Shown piece after piece: positions 8,319 to 16,275 of a DNA stretch of 64,000 nt. Location of the stretch: contig NZ_JAAITA010000015.1 in NCBI RefSeq assembly GCF_013304445.1, positions 1 to 64,000 of the forward strand, given 5' to 3'. Below the pieces are notes generated by a model. That model was not told the origin of the DNA. It did no database searches and worked only from the letters and a program-made list of their open reading frames with translations. A program made the translations under genes and the position numbers. Within the stretch, counting starts at the first letter, position 1. Every line of letters starts with the position of its first letter. This stretch comes from Blautia hansenii. GTDB taxonomy: Bacteria > Bacillota > Clostridia > Lachnospirales > Lachnospiraceae.

Positions 8319-9623
8319 ATGAAATTTCGTTGGAACAAAAAATATCTGTACTGGGGAATGACAGCTTTTGCAGTAATCTGTGCCAGCCTGTTGTTTTATT
8401 TTGTCATTTTCCGTATGCATGTGCTGTTTAACGGAATCCGAAGATTTATAAGCATTATGATGCCCGTTATCTGCGGCGCAGTGATTGCCTATCTTCTAAT
8501 TCCCGTGCTGAATTTTCAGGAGAGGAAAATCTTTCGGTATTTTACAGAGAAAAAGAAGATGACTTTGGAGCCGGGGCACAAAAAAATGGTTCGATATCTG
8601 TGTATCAGTACGTCACTGCTTTTTGCCCTGCTGATTATCTATTCTCTTTTGTCCATGATTGTACCAAGTATTCTGGACAGTATTATCAGTATTATTAACG
8701 ATTCGCCAAGATATGTCCAGAATATCCGGCATTGGCTGGAAGCCCTTTTAAAGGACAATCCGGAGTGGAAGACCATTGTCTTTGACTATCTGAACCGTTA
8801 TTCTCCCAAAGTGGAAGCCTTTTTAAATGTTGAAGTGCTGCCGCAGGCAAAGGCGGTTCTGCAGTCCCTGACCACAGGGGTGTTCGGAACTTTGGTCTTT
8901 ATCAAAAACCTGTTAATCGGTCTGATTATTTCCGTGTACCTGATGGCCGGAAAAGAAGCGTTTGTTACCCAGTCTAAAATGCTGGTGTATGCATGGTTCG
9001 ATACAGAACGCGCCAACAGTATTATCAGAGCCTTTCGTTTTACCCACAAAACCTTTGGCGGTTTTATCAGCGGCAAAATTGTGGATTCCCTCATTATCGG
9101 GATTCTGTGCTATATTGGCACCTCCATGATTGGAACCCCTTACAAACTCCTGGTCAGCGTTATTGTAGGCGTCACCAATGTGATTCCCTTTTTCGGACCT
9201 TATCTTGGTGCCATCCCCAGCGCCTTTATCATCCTTATGGTAAACCCGGTGCAGTGTCTGTATTTCCTGATTTTTATTCTGGTTTTACAGCAATTTGACG
9301 GAAACATTCTGGGACCGAAAATTCTGGGAAATTCCACGGGACTTTCCAGCTTCATGGTGATTGTTGCTATTTTGCTGTTCGGCGGGCTTATGGGAATTCC
9401 CGGCATGATTATCGGGGTTCCTCTGTGGGCTGTTATGGTAGCAGGTGTAAGGCATTTCCGCGACCATGAGTTACGAAAAAAATCTATGCCAACAGACGAG
9501 AAAATGTATGAAAACCTTCAGTATATTGACCCAAAAACCCTGCAGCCGGTAGAATTTTCCCAAAACAAAAATTCAGAGCAGAACAGCAGTAAAGAAAATG
9601 AAAGTGAGGATACACATTTATGA
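8319..9623 (+). CDS. AI-2E family (YdbI/PerM-like) transporter
   Basis: This 434-residue membrane protein has the AI-2E/PerM architecture: two N-terminal segments, a long amphipathic region (about 110-200), then five to six segments including [18 protein letters not shown] and the conserved [16 protein letters not shown]. The charged C-terminal tail is soluble. The family includes exporters of autoinducer-2 and sodium/proton antiporters, so the substrate is open. ATG 8319 follows CGGAGG. Its stop overlaps the start of dtd by ATGA, so the two are cotranscribed. Confidence 0.9.
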   Translation: MKFRWNKKYLYWGMTAFAVICASLLFYFVIFRMHVLFNGIRRFISIMMPVICGAVIAYLLIPVLNFQERKIFRYFTEKKKMTLEPGHKKMVRYLCISTSLLFALLIIYSLLSMIVPSILDSIISIINDSPRYVQNIRHWLEALLKDNPEWKTIVFDYLNRYSPKVEAFLNVEVLPQAKAVLQSLTTGVFGTLVFIKNLLIGLIISVYLMAGKEAFVTQSKMLVYAWFDTERANSIIRAFRFTHKTFGGFISGKIVDSLIIGILCYIGTSMIGTPYKLLVSVIVGVTNVIPFFGPYLGAIPSAFIILMVNPVQCLYFLIFILVLQQFDGNILGPKILGNSTGLSSFMVIVAILLFGGLMGIPGMIIGVPLWAVMVAGVRHFRDHELRKKSMPTDEKMYENLQYIDPKTLQPVEFSQNKNSEQNSSKENESEDTHL

Positions 9624-10072
9624 AACTTGTTATACAAAAGGTAAGCAGCGCTTCTGTAGAAACAGAGGGAAACTGCATTTCATCTATCAACAAAGGCTTT
9701 CTGGTGCTGGTGGGCATTGGAAAAGAAGACACCAGAGAAACCGTTGACCAGTATGTAAAGAAAATGATAAATCTGCGTATCTTTGCAGATGAGGAGGGTA
9801 AGACAAACCTTTCCCTGGCAGATGTAAACGGAGAAATTCTGTTGGTATCACAGTTTACCCTGTATGCCAACTGCAAAAAAGGCAATCGGCCCAGTTTCTT
9901 TGACGCAGGAAATCCCCAAGAGGCAGAGGCTCTGTATGAATACATGGTTGAAAAAGTCAAAGAAAGCGTTCCGGTAGTCAAAACCGGAAAATTCGGAGCG
10001 TACATGAAGGTTTCCCTGATTAATGACGGACCGTTTACCATTCTTTTAGATGAAAATACGTTTGCGAGATAA
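9620..10072 (+). CDS. dtd: D-aminoacyl-tRNA deacylase
   Basis: Dtd hydrolyses D-amino acids (and glycine) mischarged on tRNA. At 150 residues it has full family length. The active-site motif [20 protein letters not shown] and the C-terminal GP motif [19 protein letters not shown], which forms the cross-subunit site, are both present. It overlaps the preceding transporter gene by four bases and is followed directly by a strong terminator, closing a two-gene operon. Confidence 0.96.
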   Translation: MKLVIQKVSSASVETEGNCISSINKGFLVLVGIGKEDTRETVDQYVKKMINLRIFADEEGKTNLSLADVNGEILLVSQFTLYANCKKGNRPSFFDAGNPQEAEALYEYMVEKVKESVPVVKTGKFGAYMKVSLINDGPFTILLDENTFAR

Positions 10073-10080
10073 AAATGACA

Positions 10081-10122
10081 AAAATAATAGGTGCTCCGTG
10101 AAAGAGTGCTTATTATTTTTTT
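10081..10122 (+). terminator. Intrinsic terminator after dtd
   Basis: A 16-base stem with a few G-U pairs (10081-10096 with 10104-10119), a seven-base loop and a run of seven T residues. Confidence 0.9.
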
Positions 10123-10176
10123 GCTTTATTAAGTTTACCATAAATATGTTATGTATTCTATGAATTTAGATACACA

Positions 10177-10271
10177 AGAGTAGTTGTTTCTTCTGAAAAT
10201 AGTTTAGCGGACAAATACAGATTTAACCGAAAAACTATAGCTTTTTTCCTTTATTTGTGATAAACTACTCT
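10177..10271. repeat. Nested inverted repeats upstream of the recombinase
   Basis: Between dtd and the recombinase lie AGAGTAGTT (10177-10185) facing AACTACTCT (10263-10271), ATAGTTT (10199-10205) facing AAACTAT (about 10232-10238) and ACAAATA (10211-10217) facing TATTTGT (10252-10258). The last two pairs interlock, so they cannot all form at once. The difSL-like element lies inside. They may be recombinase accessory sites or an RNA leader structure. Confidence 0.45.
10220..10252. other. Candidate difSL-like recombination site
   Basis: CCGAAAAACTATA at 10227-10239 followed by a T-rich arm (CTTTTTTCC, 10241-10249) forms an imperfect inverted repeat around a short AT core. As I remember it, the streptococcal/lactococcal difSL core contains CCGAAAAACTATAATTTTC, which shares the 13-base block. 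In those bacteria the site lies just upstream of xerS, and here it lies about 50 bases upstream of a XerS-like gene. The assignment rests on memory of the published core and needs an alignment. Confidence 0.55.
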
Positions 10272-10298
10272 CAAAACAATCATTTTGGAGGTTTTCTT

Positions 10299-11363
10299 AT
10301 GGCAAAGCCAATTACATACCGTGAACAGGAAAAAATTGAAAATACCGTAAAACTTCGTGAATTCCTTATGGAACTTCCTCCATACGTCAAGGATTATTTC
10401 CGCGCCAAGGAACCCACGACCTCTGACAAAACCCGTTTGTCTTATGCATACGATTTGCGTGTGTTTTTTCGTTTTCTGCAGCTTACAAATCCTGCTTTAA
10501 AAGAAAAACCCATGACTGATATTTCTATCCAGGATTTATCCCTTTTACAGCCTGTGGATTTTGAAGAATTTGAGGAATATTTAAAGGCCTACAAAACCCC
10601 GGACAACAAACTGGAAACCAACTCCCGTACAGGAATTGCCAGAAAAATGTCCTGTCTGCGCAGTTTTTATGATTATCTGTGCAAACGCCAGCTTTTACAG
10701 TCTAATCCTGTGCGCCTTGTGGATATGCCCAGAATCAAGGAAAAAGCCATTATTCAGTTAGATCCCGATGAGGTGGCCAATCTTCTGGACCATATTGAAA
10801 ATTATGGAAATCAACTGACCGGCGTACAGCTTTATCACTATAACAAGCAAAAGTACCGCGACATTGCCATGATTACTCTCCTGCTCGGAACAGGTGTTCG
10901 TGTTTCCGAACTGGTGGGACTGAATATAGGTGATGTAGATTTCAAAAATAATGGCATCCGGATTCTGCGAAAAGGAGGAAATGAAATGATTGTCTACTTC
11001 GGTACAGAGGTGGAACAGGCTCTGAAAGATTATCTGGAAATCTCCAGAACTGCCATTACCCCGGTCGCCGGGCATGAAGAAGCACTTTTCCTCTCCGGCC
11101 AGCGCAAACGTATCAGCGTGGATGCCGTGGAAAAAATGGTGAAAAAGTACGCTTCTGCCATTTCTGTCAAAACGATTACTCCCCATAAGCTGCGAAGCAC
11201 CTACGGTACGGCTCTGTATCGGGAAACCGGGGATATTTATCTGGTGGCAGACGTTTTGGGACACTCTGATGTCAATACCACGAAAAAGCACTATGCCAAA
11301 TTAAGCGATGAACGGAGGCGTTCTGCCTCCAAATCCGTGGTGCTGCGGGAAAAGCAGGATTAA
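10299..11363 (+). CDS. XerS-like tyrosine recombinase
   Basis: A 354-residue tyrosine recombinase with an N-terminal SAM-like core-binding domain (about 10-150) and a catalytic domain (about 160-350). The catalytic set is visible: R in GTGVRVSEL, K in RKGGNE, HxxR in TPHKLRSTY, H in LGHSDVNTT and the nucleophile Y332 in KKHYAKL. Length and the stretch VEKMVKKYA...ITPHKLR resemble streptococcal XerS more than XerC/XerD of about 300 residues. Start ATG 10299 follows TTTGGAGG. No phage or transposon genes surround it, which favours a chromosomal dimer-resolution role (inference). Its 3' end overlaps the convergent oxidoreductase by four bases. Confidence 0.8.
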   Translation: MAKPITYREQEKIENTVKLREFLMELPPYVKDYFRAKEPTTSDKTRLSYAYDLRVFFRFLQLTNPALKEKPMTDISIQDLSLLQPVDFEEFEEYLKAYKTPDNKLETNSRTGIARKMSCLRSFYDYLCKRQLLQSNPVRLVDMPRIKEKAIIQLDPDEVANLLDHIENYGNQLTGVQLYHYNKQKYRDIAMITLLLGTGVRVSELVGLNIGDVDFKNNGIRILRKGGNEMIVYFGTEVEQALKDYLEISRTAITPVAGHEEALFLSGQRKRISVDAVEKMVKKYASAISVKTITPHKLRSTYGTALYRETGDIYLVADVLGHSDVNTTKKHYAKLSDERRRSASKSVVLREKQD

Positions 11364-12790
11364 AGACCGCTTTGCGCCGGACCGTTTAACAGTTTTCCTT
11401 CATAATCAAATCGTGAACCGTGACAGGGACAGTCCCAGCTTTTCTCATCCGGATTCCAGGAAAGCTGACAGCCAAGATGGGGACAACGGATTTCAACCCC
11501 ATGGATATTCTGCTGTTCATCTTTATAAATACCTATTTTTCGCCCCTCATAGGTGACAATGCCGCCATGTCCCGGCAGAATGTCCCGGGCTGTCTTTTGC
11601 GGGTCGTAAAAAAACGGTTTTGCCAGTTCCTTTACAGAACGGACGCCATCAGAAAGAAAAAAGTCCAAATCCTTTACAGGGAATCTCCCGGGCCGGAAAA
11701 CTTCCCTATTGGGATTGGTAAATCCGCAGATATCGTCACGAATGAGCATGGCTGCCGTCATAGCTGTTGTCATGCCCCATTTCTGAAAGCCTGTAGCCAC
11801 ATACCAGTTCTGCCTGCTGCCGGAAAATCTGCCGATAAAAGGCACAGAATCCGCGGTAACGCAGTCCTGGGCTGACCAACAGCACGCTTCCCGGCTTTCG
11901 GGAAACCACCGGGCCGCCTTTTCCCTCAATTTCTCATATCTTGCCGCTTGTCCTGTCTTGTCTCCACAGCGGTGTCCCTCTCCTCCCAACAGCAGATACG
12001 GCCCATAACTGCGCAAAGAGAAATCCCGCTTTTCTGCACCGATATACATACCGTTTACTTCCATGGCATTTTCCAGGGCTACTACATAGGAACGCTCCTG
12101 GTGCATTTTTGCAAAATACAGCCCCGGAAAGTTTACGAAAGGAAAATGACAGGCAAAAACAATTTTTTCCGCTTTTACCCTTCCCTCCGGAGTGAACAGT
12201 ACGTTCTCTCTGACGCGCTCTACCGGAGTGTTTTCATACACCTGTACCTGCTCTGCCAGAGAAGAAAGAAATTTCAGAGGATGAAACTGAGCCTGATTGT
12301 GAAATTCTACCGCCCCCCATACAGGAAACGGCAGGGTCAGCCCTTCCCTGCGAAGACCTGCGGGAAGCCCCAGACTGCCTGCTGCCCTCGCCTCTTCTCC
12401 CAATCCCCGGGCGCTCCTTCCGTACACATAAGAAGAAGTTGTTTCAAAATCACAGGCTATCTGTTCCTTTTCTATCAGACGCTCATACTCCTTTCGCGCC
12501 TCTTCGTTGGCAAATCCATACTGTCTGGCCTTCTCTATTCCATATTTCTTTATAAGACCTGCATAACACAGCCCATGCTGGGATGTGATTTTTGCCGTAG
12601 TATTTTGGGTCTGGCCGCTGCCAATAAAGTATCTCTCCAACACTACTGCTCTCCTGCCCTCTCTCTGCAGCAGATACGCGGTCAGAATCCCCGTTATGCC
12701 TCCTCCGATAACGGCAATTTCTGTTTCGATTTCCCTGTTTAAATTCTCCCATCTTTTTAATATACAGGAGTTTGTCCAAATAGATTTCAT
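11360..12790 (-). CDS. FAD-dependent oxidoreductase with C-terminal Rieske domain
   Basis: A 476-residue two-domain protein like Bacillus YhfW. The N-terminal DAO-type FAD domain has the dinucleotide motif IAVIGGGITGILTAYLLQREG (about 26-46) and YVATGFQKWGMTTA near the FAD exit. The last 90 residues form a Rieske-type [2Fe-2S] domain with CPH and CPCH ligand pairs (about 442-466). It likely passes electrons from an unknown small substrate to the cluster in the cytoplasm. AGGAGA precedes the ATG. Neighbouring rubrerythrin supports an oxidative-stress or redox context, but the substrate is unknown. Confidence 0.88.
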   Translation of the reverse strand: MKSIWTNSCILKRWENLNREIETEIAVIGGGITGILTAYLLQREGRRAVVLERYFIGSGQTQNTTAKITSQHGLCYAGLIKKYGIEKARQYGFANEEARKEYERLIEKEQIACDFETTSSYVYGRSARGLGEEARAAGSLGLPAGLRREGLTLPFPVWGAVEFHNQAQFHPLKFLSSLAEQVQVYENTPVERVRENVLFTPEGRVKAEKIVFACHFPFVNFPGLYFAKMHQERSYVVALENAMEVNGMYIGAEKRDFSLRSYGPYLLLGGEGHRCGDKTGQAARYEKLREKAARWFPESREACCWSAQDCVTADSVPFIGRFSGSRQNWYVATGFQKWGMTTAMTAAMLIRDDICGFTNPNREVFRPGRFPVKDLDFFLSDGVRSVKELAKPFFYDPQKTARDILPGHGGIVTYEGRKIGIYKDEQQNIHGVEIRCPHLGCQLSWNPDEKSWDCPCHGSRFDYEGKLLNGPAQSGL

Positions 12791-12960
12791 GCTGCTTCTC
12801 CTATAACCTTTTCTTTACAGCATGCCCTGTTTTCTTCCTTTTCATACCATTCTTCCTAAAACCAGGGTATTCTGCAGACTGCCGCAGGAAAAAATCCCCC
12901 ACTCTGAAAGAACACAAAACCATGGATTCTGCAGCAGTCCCAGTTCTTCTCCTTATGCAC

Positions 12961-13440
12961 TTAAGAAGGACACATAACAAGGATTCTTTGAGGTGTGGTC
13001 TGGGGAGGAATACTAAAAGTAGTGGCTGTATAATAAACCAGCAGTTCTTGATTTCCCGGATGACAGGTAAAGGGCTGCCCGTTTACAGTGGAAATACGGG
13101 TTGCAGAAGACAGATTCAGTTTCAGAGAATTGTCTTCTGCTGTCAGGGTTGCGTCAAAATAATTCAATGCTGCATCCTGGTTCTGCCGCAAAACCGTTAC
13201 CACCTCTGCCTGATACCGGGGCGGATAAATAGCCGGGGCCGGAAGGCTGGTATCGTAGAAAGCAGCTACACGCATCCCTCTTCTCAGCCGCACCTGATCG
13301 ATGACCATGGTTTCTCCGGTCACTACAAAGTTCACCGTTTCCGTCTCTGTCTGTATCGTTGCCAGAAAACTGCAGCAGGAATTGCCCCTGCTGATATTTC
13401 GTATCACACCAACAACTTTCCCATAGGTTTCGTATGCCAT
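12961..13440 (-). CDS. Unknown protein with two internal beta-rich repeats
   Basis: I do not recognise this 159-residue protein. It has no signal peptide or membrane segment. Two halves look related: residues about 35-88 (VNFVVTGETMVID...LRRGMRVAAFYD...IYPPRYQAEVV) and about 106-158 (LKLNLSSATRIST...HPGNQELLVYYT...SIPPQTTPQRILV). Each reads as alternating beta strands, suggesting a tandem small beta-barrel (OB-like) fold. An AAGGA site lies before the ATG. It points toward the FAD/Rieske gene and away from rubrerythrin; the 170 bases between it and the Rieske gene hold no further gene I can support. Confidence 0.6.
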   Translation of the reverse strand: MAYETYGKVVGVIRNISRGNSCCSFLATIQTETETVNFVVTGETMVIDQVRLRRGMRVAAFYDTSLPAPAIYPPRYQAEVVTVLRQNQDAALNYFDATLTAEDNSLKLNLSSATRISTVNGQPFTCHPGNQELLVYYTATTFSIPPQTTPQRILVMCPS

Positions 13441-13555
13441 AAAAAATCCTTTTTCTTTTATCCTATGTACCTCTCACAAAAAGGTTCTTCCAAAGACAGG
13501 CATGGATTCGCTCTGTCCGGGACATACTAGTACAAGGAACAGGAGGAAAACAACT

Positions 13556-14158
13556 ATGGAATTAAAAAACAGTATTACCAAAGAAAACCTCATGCGGGCT
13601 TTTGCCGGAGAGAGTCAGGCCAGAAACCGCTATACCATGGCAGCCTCACAAGCCAGAAAGAATCAACTGGCTGTTGTGGAAGCAGTGTTTACCTTTACCG
13701 CCAATCAGGAACGGGAACATGCTGAAATTTTTTATAAACATCTGACAGCTCTGGCAGAGAAAAACATTTCCATTGACGGCAATTACCCCGTGGATATTTC
13801 TCAGGATGTGGCAAAACTTCTGCGCTTTGCGGAAAAGAACGAAATGGAAGAACACGACGATGTGTATAAGGCATTTGAGGAAAAAGCAAGGGAAGAAGGA
13901 TTTGCAGAAATTGCCGCTTCTTTTCATATGATTGGAAAAATCGAGAAAACCCACGGAGAGCGGTTTCGTCTTCTGGCCCAAATGCTGGAATCGAACACAC
14001 TGTTCGTGTCAGAGATTGAAACATCCTGGATGTGCCTGAAATGCGGAAATATCTATGCCGGACTGCAGGTACCGGAAAAATGCCCCGTATGCGGACATGA
14101 CAGAGGCTATTATATCCGTTTGGAACTGCTGCCCTGTGCCGTGAATCAGACGGTATAA
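13556..14158 (+). CDS. rbr: Rubrerythrin
   Basis: Rubrerythrin is a cytoplasmic peroxide-reducing protein of anaerobes. The start ATG 13556 has AGGAGG ten bases upstream and gives 200 residues. The ferritin-like diiron domain (1-145) shows the ligand motifs AGESQARNRY, QEREHAEIF, and EEHDDVYKAFEEKAREEGF with KIEKTHGERF. The C-terminal rubredoxin domain (about 160-195) has CLKCG and CPVCG binding one iron. It is a single gene, divergent from the unknown gene at 12961-13440. Confidence 0.96.
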   Translation: MELKNSITKENLMRAFAGESQARNRYTMAASQARKNQLAVVEAVFTFTANQEREHAEIFYKHLTALAEKNISIDGNYPVDISQDVAKLLRFAEKNEMEEHDDVYKAFEEKAREEGFAEIAASFHMIGKIEKTHGERFRLLAQMLESNTLFVSEIETSWMCLKCGNIYAGLQVPEKCPVCGHDRGYYIRLELLPCAVNQTV

Positions 14159-14185
14159 AATTTTTCAAAACAAACTGCAGATTAT

Positions 14186-14208
14186 GGTAAAATAAATTTA
14201 ATTTTACC
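14186..14208. promoter_or_regulatory. Inverted repeat between rubrerythrin and the sigma factor gene
   Basis: GGTAAAAT (14186-14193) faces ATTTTACC (14201-14208) across seven bases. It is an eight-base perfect palindrome with no following T run, so it is more like an operator or promoter element of the sigma factor gene, or a weak terminator of rubrerythrin. Confidence 0.4.
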
Positions 14209-14258
14209 GCACATCTTCCCGGAGTAATCCGTTAGACATTAGGAAGGGGGGATTTCAG

Positions 14259-14720
14259 ATGTCTGCAGACATAGAAGAACAATATGACAAAATTTACCGG
14301 TACTGCTATTTTAAAACCCAAAACGCTGCTCTGGCTGAAGACCTGACACAGGAATGTTTTCTGAAATATATCTCTCAGAATACCTATGTGGAACGTGGAA
14401 AAGAACTGGCATATCTCTATACCATAGCCCGAAATCTCTGCATGGATACTTTCCGCCGGAAAGCCTTTGTCCCTCTGGATGAAAACGCTGGCACGGAGGA
14501 AGTCCTGCTGCACAGGGCAGAGCTAAAGCTGTGTGTGCGCCAGGCACTTTGTTTACTCTCATACCAGGAGCAAGAGCTGCTGCTTCTGCGCTATGCAGAA
14601 CAGCTTTCCGTGAAACAGATTTCAGCTATTACCGGCCTGTCCCGCTTTGCGGTTTACCGAAAGTCCGGACAGGCTCTGGATAAATTAAGGCAGCATTTGC
14701 GAAAGGAGGATTTTCTGTGA
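14259..14720 (+). CDS. ECF-type sigma-70 family factor
   Basis: A 153-residue RNA polymerase sigma factor with region 2 (about 5-65; DIEEQYDKIYRYCYFKTQNAA, AYLYTIARNLCMDTFRR) and region 4 (about 95-150; CLLSYQEQELLLLRYAEQLSVKQIS, helix-turn-helix). This is the ECF layout without regions 1 and 3. A GGAAGGGGGG site lies before the ATG. The next gene starts with GTG inside its stop codon (GTGA), so the sigma factor is translationally coupled to a membrane protein and then an ABC exporter. It probably controls this operon in response to an envelope signal. Confidence 0.88.
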   Translation: MSADIEEQYDKIYRYCYFKTQNAALAEDLTQECFLKYISQNTYVERGKELAYLYTIARNLCMDTFRRKAFVPLDENAGTEEVLLHRAELKLCVRQALCLLSYQEQELLLLRYAEQLSVKQISAITGLSRFAVYRKSGQALDKLRQHLRKEDFL

Positions 14721-15427
14721 AAAAAGAATTAAGATATGCGTTAAAAGATGCCTTTGAGCCTCCAAATCCGATTCATCGGGAAGAGTTTTTGCGGAATCTT
14801 CCCCTGCAGAAAAAAAGCTTTGGAGAATTTTTGCTGCAACAGCTTCCTTACATAAGAAAGCGCACATGGCTCGTTTCCTGTCTGCTTTTTGCCGTATTTT
14901 TCGTCTCCCCAAGGGAAAACTGGATGGCTATTCCCTCTTTGCTTCCCTTTCTGGCACTGATAGGCATAACCGAACTGGCTCGCTCTTCCTGCTGCCGAAT
15001 GGCAGAACTTGAAATGAGCTGCCGTTTCAATCTTTCTCAGGTTTTGCTTGCCCGCATGTTCTGGCTGGGTCTGTGCAGTTTCCCAGTTCTTTTGATGGGA
15101 CTTTTTACCGTGGGGAAACTGTCTGCTTTTGATACAGCGCAGATTCTTTTGTATGTTCTGACACCTTATCTTCTTACCTGTGCCGCTTCCCTCCTGGTTT
15201 TAAACATTTTAAGAGGCACAGAAGGAATCTACGGCTGTGCTGCAGTGACGTGCATGGTCAGTATCAGCAATGGAATCTTTCAAAATACAGACGCCTTTTA
15301 CCAGAGCAACCGCCTGATATTCTGGCTGCTTGCAGCATGTTTCTCTGCAGCCACAACTATTCTGCAGCTTTTTATCTTTTTAAAGAAAACGGAGGAATCA
15401 CCATGGAACTTATTCTTGATAAAGTAA
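14717..15427 (+). CDS. Polytopic membrane protein, possible anti-sigma factor
   Basis: This 236-residue protein is not assigned to a family by me. A soluble N-terminus of about 50 residues (KKELRYALKDAFEPPNP...FLRNLP) precedes about six membrane segments (about 52-70, 73-88, 112-132, 142-165, 173-190, 198-218). It starts at GTG 14717, overlapping the sigma gene, with an AAAGGAGGA site. Genes in this position often encode the anti-sigma factor, and the short cytoplasmic N-terminus could bind the sigma factor. It lacks a recognisable zinc-binding anti-sigma motif, so it could instead be an extra permease subunit of the exporter downstream. Confidence 0.6.
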   Translation: MKKELRYALKDAFEPPNPIHREEFLRNLPLQKKSFGEFLLQQLPYIRKRTWLVSCLLFAVFFVSPRENWMAIPSLLPFLALIGITELARSSCCRMAELEMSCRFNLSQVLLARMFWLGLCSFPVLLMGLFTVGKLSAFDTAQILLYVLTPYLLTCAASLLVLNILRGTEGIYGCAAVTCMVSISNGIFQNTDAFYQSNRLIFWLLAACFSAATTILQLFIFLKKTEESPWNLFLIK

Positions 15428-16275
15428 GCAGGCAATATGGAACAAAAATGGCCTGCAGCAACATCTGTCTGCGGCTGACTCCCGGTGTTTACGGACTTCT
15501 GGGCGCCAACGGAGCAGGAAAAACCACGCTAATGCGCATGATATGCGGAGTATTAAAGCCTACCAGCGGTACCATTACTTTTAATCAGGCAGACGTACAT
15601 AGTGAGGCGTACCGGGACAGACTCGGTTATCTGCCTCAGGATTTCGGGTATTACCCGGAATTTACCGCACAAAACTTTCTGCTTTATCTGGCCTCCCTGA
15701 AAGGACTGTCCAGAACCACTGCCAAAAAGAAAACGCTGGAGCTGCTTTCCGTAGTGTCCCTGGAAAAAGAGGCAAAACGGAAAATCAAAACCTTCTCCGG
15801 CGGTATGAAACAGCGGCTGGGTATTGCCCAGGCCATGCTCAACAATCCTTCCATTCTGGTACTGGACGAACCCACAGCCGGATTAGACCCAAAAGAACGG
15901 GTACGTTTCCGCAATCTCATTTCCCGTCTGGGGAGAGAGCGCATTGTCCTTTTATCTACCCATATTGTCTCAGATGTGGAATATATCGCAGATACTATAT
16001 TTCTCATGAAAGACGGAAAACTGCTTCATCAGGGCAGTCCCCAGAAAATTCTACAGTTGTTGGAAGGAAAGGTTTGGGAATGTCTGCTGCCTCCGGCATA
16101 TGCAGAAAAACTCTGTACAGAAAAATCCTTTCCCATCGTTAATATCCGTCAAGAAGAAGAAAACGTGCTTCTTCGCCTGGTAAGCAGCCAAAAGCCTTCC
16201 GAAGACGCCATGGCAGTCACTGCTACTTTGGAAGACCTGTATCTTTATTATTTCAGTGAGGAGGCATCCCTATGA
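15403..16275 (+). CDS. ABC transporter ATP-binding protein
   Basis: A 290-residue ABC-type ATPase. Walker A is GANGAGKTTLMRM, the Q loop is GYLPQDFGYYPEF, the signature is FSGGMKQRLGIAQ, and Walker B is ILVLDEPTAGLDP, followed by the switch histidine in LLSTHIVSDVE. The C-terminal 70 residues are an extra domain typical of ABC-2 exporters. ATG 15403 follows GGAGGAA and lies inside the end of the preceding membrane gene, showing tight coupling. The gene overlaps its permease by ATGA. Confidence 0.92.
   Translation: MELILDKVSRQYGTKMACSNICLRLTPGVYGLLGANGAGKTTLMRMICGVLKPTSGTITFNQADVHSEAYRDRLGYLPQDFGYYPEFTAQNFLLYLASLKGLSRTTAKKKTLELLSVVSLEKEAKRKIKTFSGGMKQRLGIAQAMLNNPSILVLDEPTAGLDPKERVRFRNLISRLGRERIVLLSTHIVSDVEYIADTIFLMKDGKLLHQGSPQKILQLLEGKVWECLLPPAYAEKLCTEKSFPIVNIRQEEENVLLRLVSSQKPSEDAMAVTATLEDLYLYYFSEEASL

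Noticed and set aside
8165-8338. Extended N-terminus of the TtcA-like protein
   Set aside because: The extension has no family similarity and lies in the divergent promoter region; ATG 8164 has AAAGGA.
10135-10165. A second dif-like stretch (AGTTTACCATA...TTATGTATTCT) upstream of the recombinase
   Set aside because: It shares only part of one arm with the Bacillus-type dif and needs a gap to look symmetric. The site at 10227 fits the XerS-like gene better.
10299-11363. Integrase of a prophage or genomic island
   Set aside because: No excisionase, phage, plasmid or transposon genes, no tRNA and no direct att repeats are near; flanking genes are ordinary chromosomal genes.
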